This document shows, piece by piece, positions 7,301 through 14,235 of a stretch of 19,741 nt of DNA. Position 1 is the stretch's first letter. Every line of letters starts with the position of its first letter. The stretch is from the NCBI GenBank assembly GCA_050176585.1, contig JBFXHX010000057.1, forward strand, positions 1-19,741, written 5' to 3'. The position numbers were made by a program, and so were the translations under genes. The stretch comes from CAYYWP01 sp050176585. GTDB taxonomy: Bacteria > Desulfobacterota > Binatia > HRBIN30 > CADEER01. The notes below the pieces were generated by a model. It was not told the DNA's origin, did no database searches, and saw only the letters and a program-made list of their open reading frames with translations.

Positions 7301-10300
7301 GCACAGCCGCTGGCGTTGAAGCATTCATCCTTGGTGGTGGTTTGCCATGCCACCGCGTGCTCGAGGGTCCGGTACGTACCGTCCGGATTGGTCACGCGCG
7401 TGGGACGCGCGACAGCGTCATACGCGAAGGTCGTGGCCCCGGTTCCGGCCGGCACCGGCGAGAAGGTCTCGAAGCTCGCCGCCGGCACGTACCCGAACGA
7501 GAACGGGGCATACTGCGTCTCGGCGCGGCCGAGGGCGTCGTAGGCGGTGGTCGCCGCCAGCGCGAGCCACACGCCGTCGACCACACTCTCGGTCTTCTGT
7601 TGCACCAAGCGGCCGAGCGCATCGCTGAGCGCCGTCGCAATCACCGTCTGCCCGCTCGGGTGGTTGGGCTCGCGCAGGTGAGTGGCCACGACGCTCGGTG
7701 TCTGCGGACCACCGAGCTTGTAGACGTATCGGCGGTACGGGATCGCGCCGGCGTCGCGCGGGTCACCCGGCCGGTACGTGCGCTCCAGGCGACAGAAGGT
7801 ATCGTAGCGATGCTCGGTATGGTCCGCGGCCAGGGGCGGCGCGGTGGCGTACTTCACGCTCTCGCTCCGCAGCGTTCCGCAACCCGCATCGTAGGCGGTC
7901 GCCACCTTGTGATTGAGCGGCGCCGGGCCCGTGACCAGCGCCGGATAGATCTGGTTGGCGCCATCGTAGATGGTCGTCGTCCGGCGGCCGAGCGCATCAG
8001 TGACGGCCGTCACGCTGCCGCGCACGTCGTAGGTCATCGTGGTCGCGACGCAACCGCCGCCACCGCCCGATGGCGCCCGCGTGCACGAGGCCGGGGCGTT
8101 CATGTCCGTCTGGTTCAGCCACGACTCGATGCGCGTGACATTGCCCGCCCCGACGACGCCGTACCCCTGCGAGTCGTAGAAGAACCACTGCTCGTCGACA
8201 GTGACCGAGTCGTTGTGATTCCGGGTCCTGATGTTGATGGGCTTGTCCACCACGTATGCCGAAGCCGTATCGGTACAGGCATACTCCGCGTAGGTGTTGG
8301 TCGTCGCCGGATCGGTACCCAGCGTGCCGCGGCGGGTGCGCTTCACGTTGCCGTAGAATTTTCCCTGACACTGGTGCCAGCTCAAGTTCTCGGTGAACGC
8401 GTTCCGGAAGGTGATGAGGCTGAAGTTCGAGAAGTGGCGCTCCTCGACGCTCCTCAGCCGCACCCACACGTCGCCCAGTGGTTGAGATGGGCACGCGATG
8501 AGCGCCCCGGTGGACGGGCTCACGCACTCCCACGCGTTCGCCGTCAGCGCGATCGGCTGCCAGAACCAACTCTGATCGTTGCTGGCGTCGTATGTGTAGA
8601 CCTGCTGGATCCTGCCGCTCAGCGCGGCGCCCTGGTGGAAGTACGTGTGCGTGCCGCGGCGCGGTGCGGTCGCACTCGCGGTCAGCTCTTCGCGCACGAC
8701 CTCCGCGAACCCGCGAAACTCCCGCTCGACCGGATCGAAACGGCCGTGCTTGTAGTCGAGGATTGCCGTCGCGCCATGCGCTCCCGGCGTGGTGCAGCTC
8801 GGGCCGTTGCACATGCCGTCATCGCGCCGGATCTCGGTGAGCGTCCAGAGCACGAACGGCAGATCCGGAATGCCGTCCCCGCCGTCGTTCACCCACTGCG
8901 TCGAGGGCCGATACCGCAGCGCCGTCGCACCGCCGAGACCGTTCTCGGTGCTCACGAGCAGATCGGGGCGGCAGCCCGCGACGTTTTCAACGGCGGTGGC
9001 CCCATTGGGCGTCCAGGCACCGCCCGCAGCGGTGTACACGCGATACGTCGCAGCGCCGCCGTTCTCGTAATTGATGAAGTCGACGAGGCCGTCGCCGTTG
9101 ATGTCGAAGCTGTCCTGAAACGTCGAACCGCCGCCCGCATTGCCGCCGCGGATCTGCGGGAACGGCGCGGGCCAATTCACCGCGGCGTCTTCGAACCCGT
9201 CGCCGCGGTTCAGCAGCACCTGCCAGTTGGGGTTCGCGCTGGCGTGGTAGCCGGCGCGATCGACGACATCGGGAAGGCCGTCGCCATTGATGTCGAGGAA
9301 ATCCCGCAAGGCATCCTGTGCCTCGGCGCCGTTCTTGCGGATGTGACGCCACGAGGAGCCGAGCTGACCGCCGAGATATTGCGGCACGGCCCAGTTCTCG
9401 CACGCGCTCATGTCGCGGCCGGTATTGAGACACACGCGCCATGCCCCGCCGTTCAGCGGCGCACCCCCGGGCGATTGCTGGCTGTACACGCCGTCGGGCA
9501 ACCCGTCGCCGTTGACGTCCCAGGTGCCGTAGATCGTGCCGTTGTCACTCGCGCTCTGACTCAAAAACGAGAGGGCGCCGAACGCGCCGTGAAAGCTCTC
9601 GATGGCGCCGAAGCCCGTGCGCACGTTTGGCGCGATCGACCACGCGGTCGGATTGGGCGCCGGCTGACCAGCGGGCGTGGAGACGAGATCGAGCAGGCCG
9701 TCGCCGGTCATGTCGATCAAGTCCTGGCGGACCGTCTTCCCGCTCCAGCCGCCCATGCTCTGACCGAGATTGGTGACCTGTGCGTACGGCGCGGGCGCGG
9801 CCCAGGTGATCACGCCGGCGCCGCCCTTGAATCCCCAACTGCCGCTCGGCGAGGTCGCACTACCCGGATAGACCTTCCACGGCGTGGTGCGGGCGTCGAC
9901 GAAGTCCGGGAGCCCGTCGCCGGTGAGATCGACGGTGGTGAACCAGGTGGTCGTGTTGTCGCTGCGCCGGATGTCGCACATCAGGTCGCGGTGCGGCACG
10001 TACCAGGCGGTTCGCGTCGTGGAGAATCCGTGCTTCGAGCCGAAGTACACATCCCAGTAGTCGCCGGGCCCGGCGGGATTCGCCGGCACACCCGGGCAAC
10101 CGTCGATCTGCTCATGGATCGGCCATGCGTCCACCAGATCCGCGAACCCATCGGCGTTCATGTCGAGCACATCACGTCGGGTGCCGTCGTCCGCATCCGT
10201 CCATCGCATGCGGCCCGGATCGGCGCCGTGTCCGCTGTGCGGCGTCCGCAGCGCGGGTTTCGCCGGCACCTGCGAAGTGGCGAGAAACCCGGCGAGCGGC

Positions 10301-11379
10301 TCGTGATAATCGAAGGTCGTACCCGCCGCGAGGCCATCGGCGCGCGCGAGCTCCATGCCGTCCGCGCCCTGCAGCGTCACCATCGCGAGGAATGTCTGGC
10401 GGCCCCGGCGGCCGGTCGCGTAGTCGAATACGTACGCGCGGACCAACTGCCCCTGCGCGAGCACGCGAATGCGCCACAAGCGCCGGGTCAACCGCGCACC
10501 GTGCCCGAACACGCTGTTGAGCGGCTCCTCGTACTCGCCGGGCGGCGGCGGCACCGCGGTCGGGCAACGGCCATCGACGTCCGGAACCAGACAGCGGGAC
10601 TCCCAGTCGAAGCGCACCTCGAACAGGTGGCTCGGGAACTGGGTGCCTTTCCCATAGTGGATGGCGTGCGGCAGCAGCATCCCGTCGCGCGCCACGTATT
10701 GGAGCTCCATGACGTTCCCGTTCGTGTCGCGCACCTCGGTCAGCGCCCAGGTGGCGGCATACGTGCACCTGCCGCCCGGCAGCGCGGTGAAATCCGCCGC
10801 CGTGCCGCTACCGGTGCGCGCCGGCGCGGTGAATGAGACGCCGTCCACCGAGGCCGTGTTGCCGCCGAACGTATATTTCATGCCGCCCTTGTCCCAGGCG
10901 GTGAAGGTCTGCGCGGTGCCGCCGTTCCAGAGTACCTTGATGAACGCGTCCTCCACGTTCGGCACGCAGCGCCCGTCGGCCCGTCGGCGACACTCCAGCG
11001 AGGCGCCGGGCAGCGAGACCACGAAGTCGTTCCGGTAGGTCGGGTCGATGCATGACAACCTGCCGCGCTTCGTCGCGCGCTGGACGCGCGGCAACCCGAC
11101 GTCCCAGCCGTAGCCGTACGGGCTCGGTCCGCCATTGCTGTTGTAGGTCAACGCGAGCTTCGGCGTGACGCTCTTGCGGCCCGGCGGGACTTGAATCGGC
11201 ACCGTCGTCATGGCCGCGCCGACGAAGAGGTTTGCCTCCGGCGCCTGCGCGAGGCCCGTGAATGGCGTGGTGCCATCGCCGGTCTGCGAGCCGTCGCCGC
11301 GGTTCGTCTGCGCCGCCGCTGGCGCCCCGACGACCGAGGCGACCAGCACCGCTGCGATCCACAACCGCTGCGCGTTCAT
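4357..11379 (-). CDS. giant exported SpvB/TcB/RHS-repeat protein with C-terminal variable domain
   Basis: The predicted product has 2340 aa. Order of parts: Sec signal peptide (about 1-23, ending APAAA); SpvB-type N-terminal region (about 35-110, GLPRVQRATKRG and the P-Y-G-Y-G-W motif); six aspartate-rich calcium-loop repeats of the FG-GAP/VCBS type, D-x-N/T-x-D-G-x-x-D, at about 405, 485, 556, 623, 697 and 760; a TcdB middle-type segment (about 803-890, ENGLGGATALRYRPS and EFRGFAEV); about ten RHS/YD repeats (about 1117-1820, for example YDEVGRITQVSN); a hydrophobic insert with two predicted helices (about 1853-1908); the RHS core (about 1928-2034, HLDHLGSPQAIT, FTGYEMESRSGLQYAGARFYD, ending in DPINDADPNG); and a C-terminal domain of about 300 aa that starts with Gly/Ala-rich hydrophobic stretches. 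RHS cores of this kind form a hollow cocoon holding the C-terminal polypeptide. The ATG at 11379 has a strong GGGAGGAGG site upstream and overlaps the previous stop as ATGA. It could be a toxin, an adhesin or a wall-associated structural protein. Confidence 0.93.
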   Translation of the reverse strand: MNAQRLWIAAVLVASVVGAPAAAQTNRGDGSQTGDGTTPFTGLAQAPEANLFVGAAMTTVPIQVPPGRKSVTPKLALTYNSNGGPSPYGYGWDVGLPRVQRATKRGRLSCIDPTYRNDFVVSLPGASLECRRRADGRCVPNVEDAFIKVLWNGGTAQTFTAWDKGGMKYTFGGNTASVDGVSFTAPARTGSGTAADFTALPGGRCTYAATWALTEVRDTNGNVMELQYVARDGMLLPHAIHYGKGTQFPSHLFEVRFDWESRCLVPDVDGRCPTAVPPPPGEYEEPLNSVFGHGARLTRRLWRIRVLAQGQLVRAYVFDYATGRRGRQTFLAMVTLQGADGMELARADGLAAGTTFDYHEPLAGFLATSQVPAKPALRTPHSGHGADPGRMRWTDADDGTRRDVLDMNADGFADLVDAWPIHEQIDGCPGVPANPAGPGDYWDVYFGSKHGFSTTRTAWYVPHRDLMCDIRRSDNTTTWFTTVDLTGDGLPDFVDARTTPWKVYPGSATSPSGSWGFKGGAGVITWAAPAPYAQVTNLGQSMGGWSGKTVRQDLIDMTGDGLLDLVSTPAGQPAPNPTAWSIAPNVRTGFGAIESFHGAFGALSFLSQSASDNGTIYGTWDVNGDGLPDGVYSQQSPGGAPLNGGAWRVCLNTGRDMSACENWAVPQYLGGQLGSSWRHIRKNGAEAQDALRDFLDINGDGLPDVVDRAGYHASANPNWQVLLNRGDGFEDAAVNWPAPFPQIRGGNAGGGSTFQDSFDINGDGLVDFINYENGGAATYRVYTAAGGAWTPNGATAVENVAGCRPDLLVSTENGLGGATALRYRPSTQWVNDGGDGIPDLPFVLWTLTEIRRDDGMCNGPSCTTPGAHGATAILDYKHGRFDPVEREFRGFAEVVREELTASATAPRRGTHTYFHQGAALSGRIQQVYTYDASNDQSWFWQPIALTANAWECVSPSTGALIACPSQPLGDVWVRLRSVEERHFSNFSLITFRNAFTENLSWHQCQGKFYGNVKRTRRGTLGTDPATTNTYAEYACTDTASAYVVDKPINIRTRNHNDSVTVDEQWFFYDSQGYGVVGAGNVTRIESWLNQTDMNAPASCTRAPSGGGGGCVATTMTYDVRGSVTAVTDALGRRTTTIYDGANQIYPALVTGPAPLNHKVATAYDAGCGTLRSESVKYATAPPLAADHTEHRYDTFCRLERTYRPGDPRDAGAIPYRRYVYKLGGPQTPSVVATHLREPNHPSGQTVIATALSDALGRLVQQKTESVVDGVWLALAATTAYDALGRAETQYAPFSFGYVPAASFETFSPVPAGTGATTFAYDAVARPTRVTNPDGTYRTLEHAVAWQTTTKDECFNASGCAGGKLLERRDALGRIAEKWAYEEGDVLKARTRYEYDARARLTKTTQGDATSWNAATDIVTTYDSLGRKQSTTDPDGGGPSPWRYRYDWVGNLILQDDPRTGQSLRFCYDTADRVTAKLYASTDYPTLPSCTASYPKITYRYDSAANGVGRLYEVSDLTGTTRVEQYTLLGEPEFVQRLVGSVTAETQYTYDSAGHVTSIRYPDNELVRNAYDEVGRITQVSNAQGGPVYLQRLTYDLFGRPAGIQHGNGTTDMRSYGTAPASNYRLSRIQARAGGMPILSYHYAEYWPGGRLKKLVDDGPKPAAAMDATVDQYTYDGIGRLREADAPGTAPSRVYEHDIWGNLTRQDAVTITYDTAKKHTPAAYFDGQSGSFQHDASGNRTAKALMRADQQMYSYDADGRLSRIQLVADTIDLGYDHTGRRTKETWNGVVTHHLAEFLEVSETTLRKYYFAGDMLIASREAAAPASLITARAASAIEVAQSNGGKPILIVRLGHFTALAIGGAMAMGGLGLLLLPSGRRRSVLGLRLRPAHAVVVGTAVLINTLPWPLVIRPAGAQPPPSPTTVPLATIHHYHLDHLGSPQAITTGAGAVYQHLRYAPYGELRGTWSASGGSGGPAADQDRHLFTGYEMESRSGLQYAGARFYDAQLGLFLTHDPVRQFASPYAYTGWDPINDADPNGSCELICLAVIGFAIGFTTSTIQAAVNGASLPEALKAGAIGGAIGTVSAPIGAKILAPIIASTITNPLVSAGVSQSTAEIVSKALLLSASLGQGAYGASQGDYASLIGFALNFGASAQVSGETGADLGAADGVAASAAGSAAARSGAASFAQYVWSEVALAGRILWADTLGFVTAQLAGTPAATLHQYGRALQGLSEGDAAAFVANLALLPIAAVFPKDNLFGGLSWGYAQFGNNLGLVRTNGDVGNLAHDISLNELDWIALQWSNPGFLPQGPFSNLYRQLGTPSFYAVGAIQGESVSPQYRR

Positions 11380-11957
11380 TGGACCTCCTCCCGCAAGCGT
11401 TCGATCGCGATCTCCCCGTCGGGTGCATCGGGTGCGGGCGGCGCGTCCACGTCTTCCGGTGGATCGGGAATCTCGAACGAGCGCGGCCGCTCGGCATCGG
11501 GCGTCCCAGCGGACCAGTCCTCGAACCGCGTGCGCATCCGGGTGATGCGCGCCGGCAGCGTGCGCGACGCCTGCTGCGGCGTCAGGAGCTGCGGCGGTTC
11601 CACCGTCACGGGTCTGCCCCTCGGTTGCCGCGGGCGCGCTGACCGCTGGCTCTCCAGCGCGTCTTCGCGAGCGCTACTCACCGCTCCCTCATCCGGAGCG
11701 CCTTGCGCGAGCACGCTGGGTGGTGACGCCAGGCGCCGGAACAGCGCCGGCAGCCCCGCGGGATCCCGCGCCAGATCGGACAGCGCGGCGGGCTGCTCGG
11801 TCCCGGACGCGAGCACGGCCGCGGCCGCCGCGATCAGCGCTGCACGCGTTCGCCGTTTGCGCCCGGCGCGCTCATGCGTGCGAACGCCGCCCTTGGGGCG
11901 GCGGCTCGAGGCGGCGGGTGCGCCGCGCCGCATGCGGTCTACCGGATGCCAGGACAT
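11376..11957 (-). CDS. hypothetical Ala/Pro-rich protein, first gene of the RHS operon
   Basis: The predicted 193-aa protein is not one I recognise. A basic N-terminus (residues 9-37, many R/K) precedes a short alanine-rich hydrophobic segment (about 38-51, RAALIAAAAAVLASG), so it may be a type II-anchored membrane protein with the rest outside the cytosol. The middle is rich in Leu/Pro/Ala (DLARDPAGLPALFRRLASPP). A segment ITRMRTRFEDWSAGTPD comes next, and the tail is acidic and proline-rich (IPDPPEDVDAPPAPDAPDGE). Much of it is probably disordered. The ATG at 11957 has a strong AAAGGAGGG site 6-8 bases upstream. The stop overlaps the RHS start as ATGA, which argues for stoichiometric expression and a joint role such as export, anchoring or chaperoning of the giant protein (inference). 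Confidence 0.7.
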   Translation of the reverse strand: MSWHPVDRMRRGAPAASSRRPKGGVRTHERAGRKRRTRAALIAAAAAVLASGTEQPAALSDLARDPAGLPALFRRLASPPSVLAQGAPDEGAVSSAREDALESQRSARPRQPRGRPVTVEPPQLLTPQQASRTLPARITRMRTRFEDWSAGTPDAERPRSFEIPDPPEDVDAPPAPDAPDGEIAIERLREEVQ

Positions 11958-12075
11958 TTCTCGCCCTCCTTTGGCCGTCAGCTACTCGGGCGCCGCCGCG
12001 CTTGGCGCGGCAGCCGGTTCGGCATGCTCGACGTTCGCCCGGGACACCATCTCGACTCCGCTGAGCTGCGGCCCG

Positions 12076-12117
12076 ATGTGCCAGAGCGTACCCGCCGGTG
12101 TCAATTTTCTTTTTAGA
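12076..12117 (-). promoter_or_regulatory. candidate promoter of the RHS operon with A-rich upstream element
   Basis: On the minus strand a perfect -35 hexamer TTGACA (12104-12099) follows an A-rich stretch, TAAAAAGAAAAT, like an UP element. A 17-bp spacer leads to GCACAT (12081-12076), a poor -10 match. The start codon at 11957 would then have a leader of roughly 110 bases. The -35 and A-tract are seen directly; promoter activity is inferred. Confidence 0.4.
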
Positions 12118-12276
12118 CGCTGGAAGCTATGTGTCGCGAGGATGCCCTGGGTGCATGCCGCGCGTCGCGCTGCGGCCCTCAGAGCGACTGCGCGACCCGA
12201 CGCGGCTCACGCCGCTGCGCGCGGCGCGCCGGCAAGGGCGCGGGGCAACGCGCCGGTGGCGCACGGGCGCGGCGCG

Positions 12277-12299
12277 AGGCGACTCCGGTCGCCTTGACG
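12277..12299 (+). promoter_or_regulatory. inverted repeat abutting a TTGACG hexamer upstream of the nitrilase
   Basis: AGGCGAC-TCCG-GTCGCCT (12277-12294) is a perfect 7-bp inverted repeat. Its last base is the first T of TTGACG (12294-12299), a possible -35. No good -10 lies 16-18 bases further on. It could be an operator or leader hairpin for the nitrilase gene, about 70 bp upstream of its start. Confidence 0.3.
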
Positions 12300-12367
12300 C
12301 TATTTCACGGATTGTGGCAGGTCCCTGAGCTCTCTCGGCAGCATTCGCCGACGATCACAAAGGCGGG

Positions 12368-13513
12368 ATGGACATGGGCACCAGCTACCAAAAGCTTCGG
12401 CTCGCCGCCGTGCAAGCGGCGCCGGTGTTTCTCGATCGCCAGGCGAGCATCGAGAAGGCGCGCCGATTGATCCGCGAAGCCGGCGATAATGGCGCAGACT
12501 TCATCGGGTTCCCGGAGAACTTTATCCCGGGATACCCGCTCTGGTACTTCTACCATCCCGCCGTCAGCAAGAAGAGCTACGACTTCGCCGTCGAGCTGTT
12601 CAAGAACTCGATGGAGATCCCGGGGCCGGAGGTCGACGCATTGTGCGAGGCCGCCGCGGCGGCGAACGCGTTCGTGGTGATGGGCATCACCGAGCGCCGC
12701 GCGGACACCAGCGGCACGCTGTACAATACGCAGTTGTTCATCGATCGGCGCGGCGAGGTGCTGGGCAAACATCAGAAGCTGGTGCCCACCGTGACCGAGC
12801 GGCTGGTGCACACCGGCGGCGCGGGCGATACCCAGGGCGTCATGATGACCGAATACGGCCCCGTCAGCGGGCTGGTGTGCGGCGAGAACTCCAACCCGAT
12901 GGCCGTCGCGCTGCTCGCCGCCCAGTACACCCGCATTCACGTGGCCTGCTGGCCCAACCACTTCGTACCCGCGGGCAAATTCAGCGAAGGCTATCTGCCG
13001 ATGCCGGAAGCGAGCCTGATAGCGGCGCGCAACATGGCGTACATGTGCAAGTGCTACGTCGTAAGCCCGTGCGGGGTCGTCAGCACCGAGATGCGGGACC
13101 TGCTCGCGACCACCGAGCAGGATCGCGCCTTCATGAGCGATCCGAAGCAGACCGGCGGCACGACGATCATCGATCCGATGGCCAACGTCATCGCCGGTCC
13201 GATGCCCGGGAGTGAAGAAGGCATCGCTTATGCCGATGCGGACCTCGAGCACACGGTGCGCATGCGGATGATTCACGACTTCGGCGGGCACTACAACCGG
13301 CCCGACGTCTTCCGCCTGCTGGTCAATTCCGCGAATCCCGGATTGATCGGCAACATGAGCGGGCAGGACACGGCGGCGCTGCCGGGCCCGGTGCCCCGTC
13401 CCGCCGCAGACACGCCCCCGCCGCTGGCGCTCGGCTCGAACCGGGCGCCGGCGCCTAAGCGCAAAGCCGCGCGCGCCAAGAGCAAGCGGCGGAGCAGCGC
13501 GCGCCGCTCCTGA
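12368..13513 (+). CDS. nitrilase (carbon-nitrogen hydrolase, branch 1 type)
   Basis: The predicted 381-aa cytosolic enzyme would hydrolyse a nitrile to a carboxylate and ammonia. The family catalytic set is present: E50 in GFPENFIPGYP, K137 in GKHQKLVPT, the second Glu E144 in VTERLVH, and nucleophile C171 in VCGENSNP. The C-G-E-N context is typical of true nitrilases and cyanide-active enzymes rather than amidases. The catalytic domain ends near residue 330. After it comes a Pro/Ala-rich stretch and an unusual very basic tail (about 364-381, KRKAARAKSKRRSSARR) not normal for the family. The ATG at 12368 or the ATG at 12374 may start translation; AAAGG at 12359-12363 is better spaced for the second (10 against 4 bases). 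Its stop is 2 bp from the stop of the convergent cysteine hydrolase, so the two units may interfere transcriptionally. The substrate cannot be predicted. Confidence 0.93.
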   Translation: MDMGTSYQKLRLAAVQAAPVFLDRQASIEKARRLIREAGDNGADFIGFPENFIPGYPLWYFYHPAVSKKSYDFAVELFKNSMEIPGPEVDALCEAAAAANAFVVMGITERRADTSGTLYNTQLFIDRRGEVLGKHQKLVPTVTERLVHTGGAGDTQGVMMTEYGPVSGLVCGENSNPMAVALLAAQYTRIHVACWPNHFVPAGKFSEGYLPMPEASLIAARNMAYMCKCYVVSPCGVVSTEMRDLLATTEQDRAFMSDPKQTGGTTIIDPMANVIAGPMPGSEEGIAYADADLEHTVRMRMIHDFGGHYNRPDVFRLLVNSANPGLIGNMSGQDTAALPGPVPRPAADTPPPLALGSNRAPAPKRKAARAKSKRRSSARRS

Positions 13514-13515
13514 GC

Positions 13516-14235
13516 CTAGCGCCTGTCCGGTGGCGCCGCAGCGGCGCTCCAGACCGACTGCACGTCGGCGACGCTCACGACCTGCCCGAAGAAGCGGTCG
13601 ATGTTGCGCAGTGTCGCCTCGTGATCCTGCCGGGAATAGGCCGCCGTACCATCGCTGGTGAACACGACGTAGTAGTCGCGCATGAACGCTTCGCGCGCGG
13701 TCGTCTCGACGCACACATTGCTCGCGATACCGGTGAACACGATCGTGCGGACGCCGTGAGCGCGCAGGATCGTGTCGAGATCGGTGTTGAAGAACGCGTT
13801 GAAACGGTGCTTGGTCACCACTGCCTCGTGCGGCTCCGGGCGGACGCCGCCGTAAAAGTCCGCTTCCCAGGTCCCCGCCCGGCAGACGGGCCGGGCGGTG
13901 TAGCTGCCGGCGCGAGTACGCGACGCCTGCTCGAGAAAAGCGTCAGAAAGGTAGAGGTTCTTCTCCGACGAGTACTCGTTGCGGACGAACACCACGAGCG
14001 CGCCGGCGCGGCGCGCCGCTGCGAGCAGCGCCGGCAGACGCCCGGCCAGCGCCTGGGCGTCGGCGACGTCGAACCCCTCGCAGGCGAGCTGCCCGTGCCG
14101 ATCGCAGAACTCGTTCTGATAGTCGATGACGACCAGCGCCGCATGTGCCGGGTCGACCTTCTCCGCCAGCGTGCGCAACGGCGTGACGTGCGCCAGCCGC
14201 GCAGCGAGCTCCCACGCATCGGGCGTGGTGATCAT
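13516..14235 (-). CDS. isochorismatase-family cysteine hydrolase (RutB/nicotinamidase-like)
   Basis: The predicted 239-aa cytosolic hydrolase has the family triad in place: D38 in VVIDYQNEFC, K142 in VTKHRFNAF and C175 in GIASNVCVETT, with the usual cis-peptide region before the cysteine. The run FFNTDLDTILRAHGVRTIVFTG is typical of ureidoacrylate amidohydrolase RutB and related amidases, and length fits RutB (about 230 aa). The rest of a rut operon is not visible, so RutB is not claimed. Possible substrates include carbamoyl or amide compounds. The ATG at 14235 is preferred because it overlaps the amidohydrolase stop as ATGA, making the two genes a coupled pair. A longer frame reaching upstream would overlap the amidohydrolase and has no support. 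Confidence 0.9.
   Translation of the reverse strand: MITTPDAWELAARLAHVTPLRTLAEKVDPAHAALVVIDYQNEFCDRHGQLACEGFDVADAQALAGRLPALLAAARRAGALVVFVRNEYSSEKNLYLSDAFLEQASRTRAGSYTARPVCRAGTWEADFYGGVRPEPHEAVVTKHRFNAFFNTDLDTILRAHGVRTIVFTGIASNVCVETTAREAFMRDYYVVFTSDGTAAYSRQDHEATLRNIDRFFGQVVSVADVQSVWSAAAAPPDRR

Larger units (their letters stand above)
11958..12367. other. divergent intergenic region between RHS operon and nitrilase
   Basis: This 410-bp region should contain promoters for both directions. It has an AT-rich island at about 12101-12117 inside very GC-rich sequence, a TTGACA on the minus strand, and a 7-bp inverted repeat next to a TTGACG on the plus strand. No gene was found in it; its frames are arginine-rich and lack family resemblance. 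Confidence 0.55.

Noticed and set aside
5950..8031. Tandem repeated pattern that might suggest a DNA repeat array
   Set aside because: It reflects RHS/YD protein repeats; the DNA units are not identical and have no spacer regularity like CRISPR.
7165..10836. Very long open frame (1223 codons) on the plus strand opposite the RHS gene
   Set aside because: It is the antisense shadow of a GC3-rich gene: arginine-, valine- and histidine-rich, no family motifs, no ribosome site, while the opposite strand has clear SpvB/TcB/RHS domains.
13533..13547. Palindrome GCGCCGC-A-GCGGCGC just past the nitrilase stop as a terminator
   Set aside because: It lies inside the Ala-rich C-terminus of the cysteine hydrolase, has a single-base centre and no U-tract, so coding composition explains it.
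12305..13714. 469-codon minus-strand frame opposite the nitrilase
   Set aside because: The nitrilase catalytic residues are on the plus strand; the opposite frame is a shadow.
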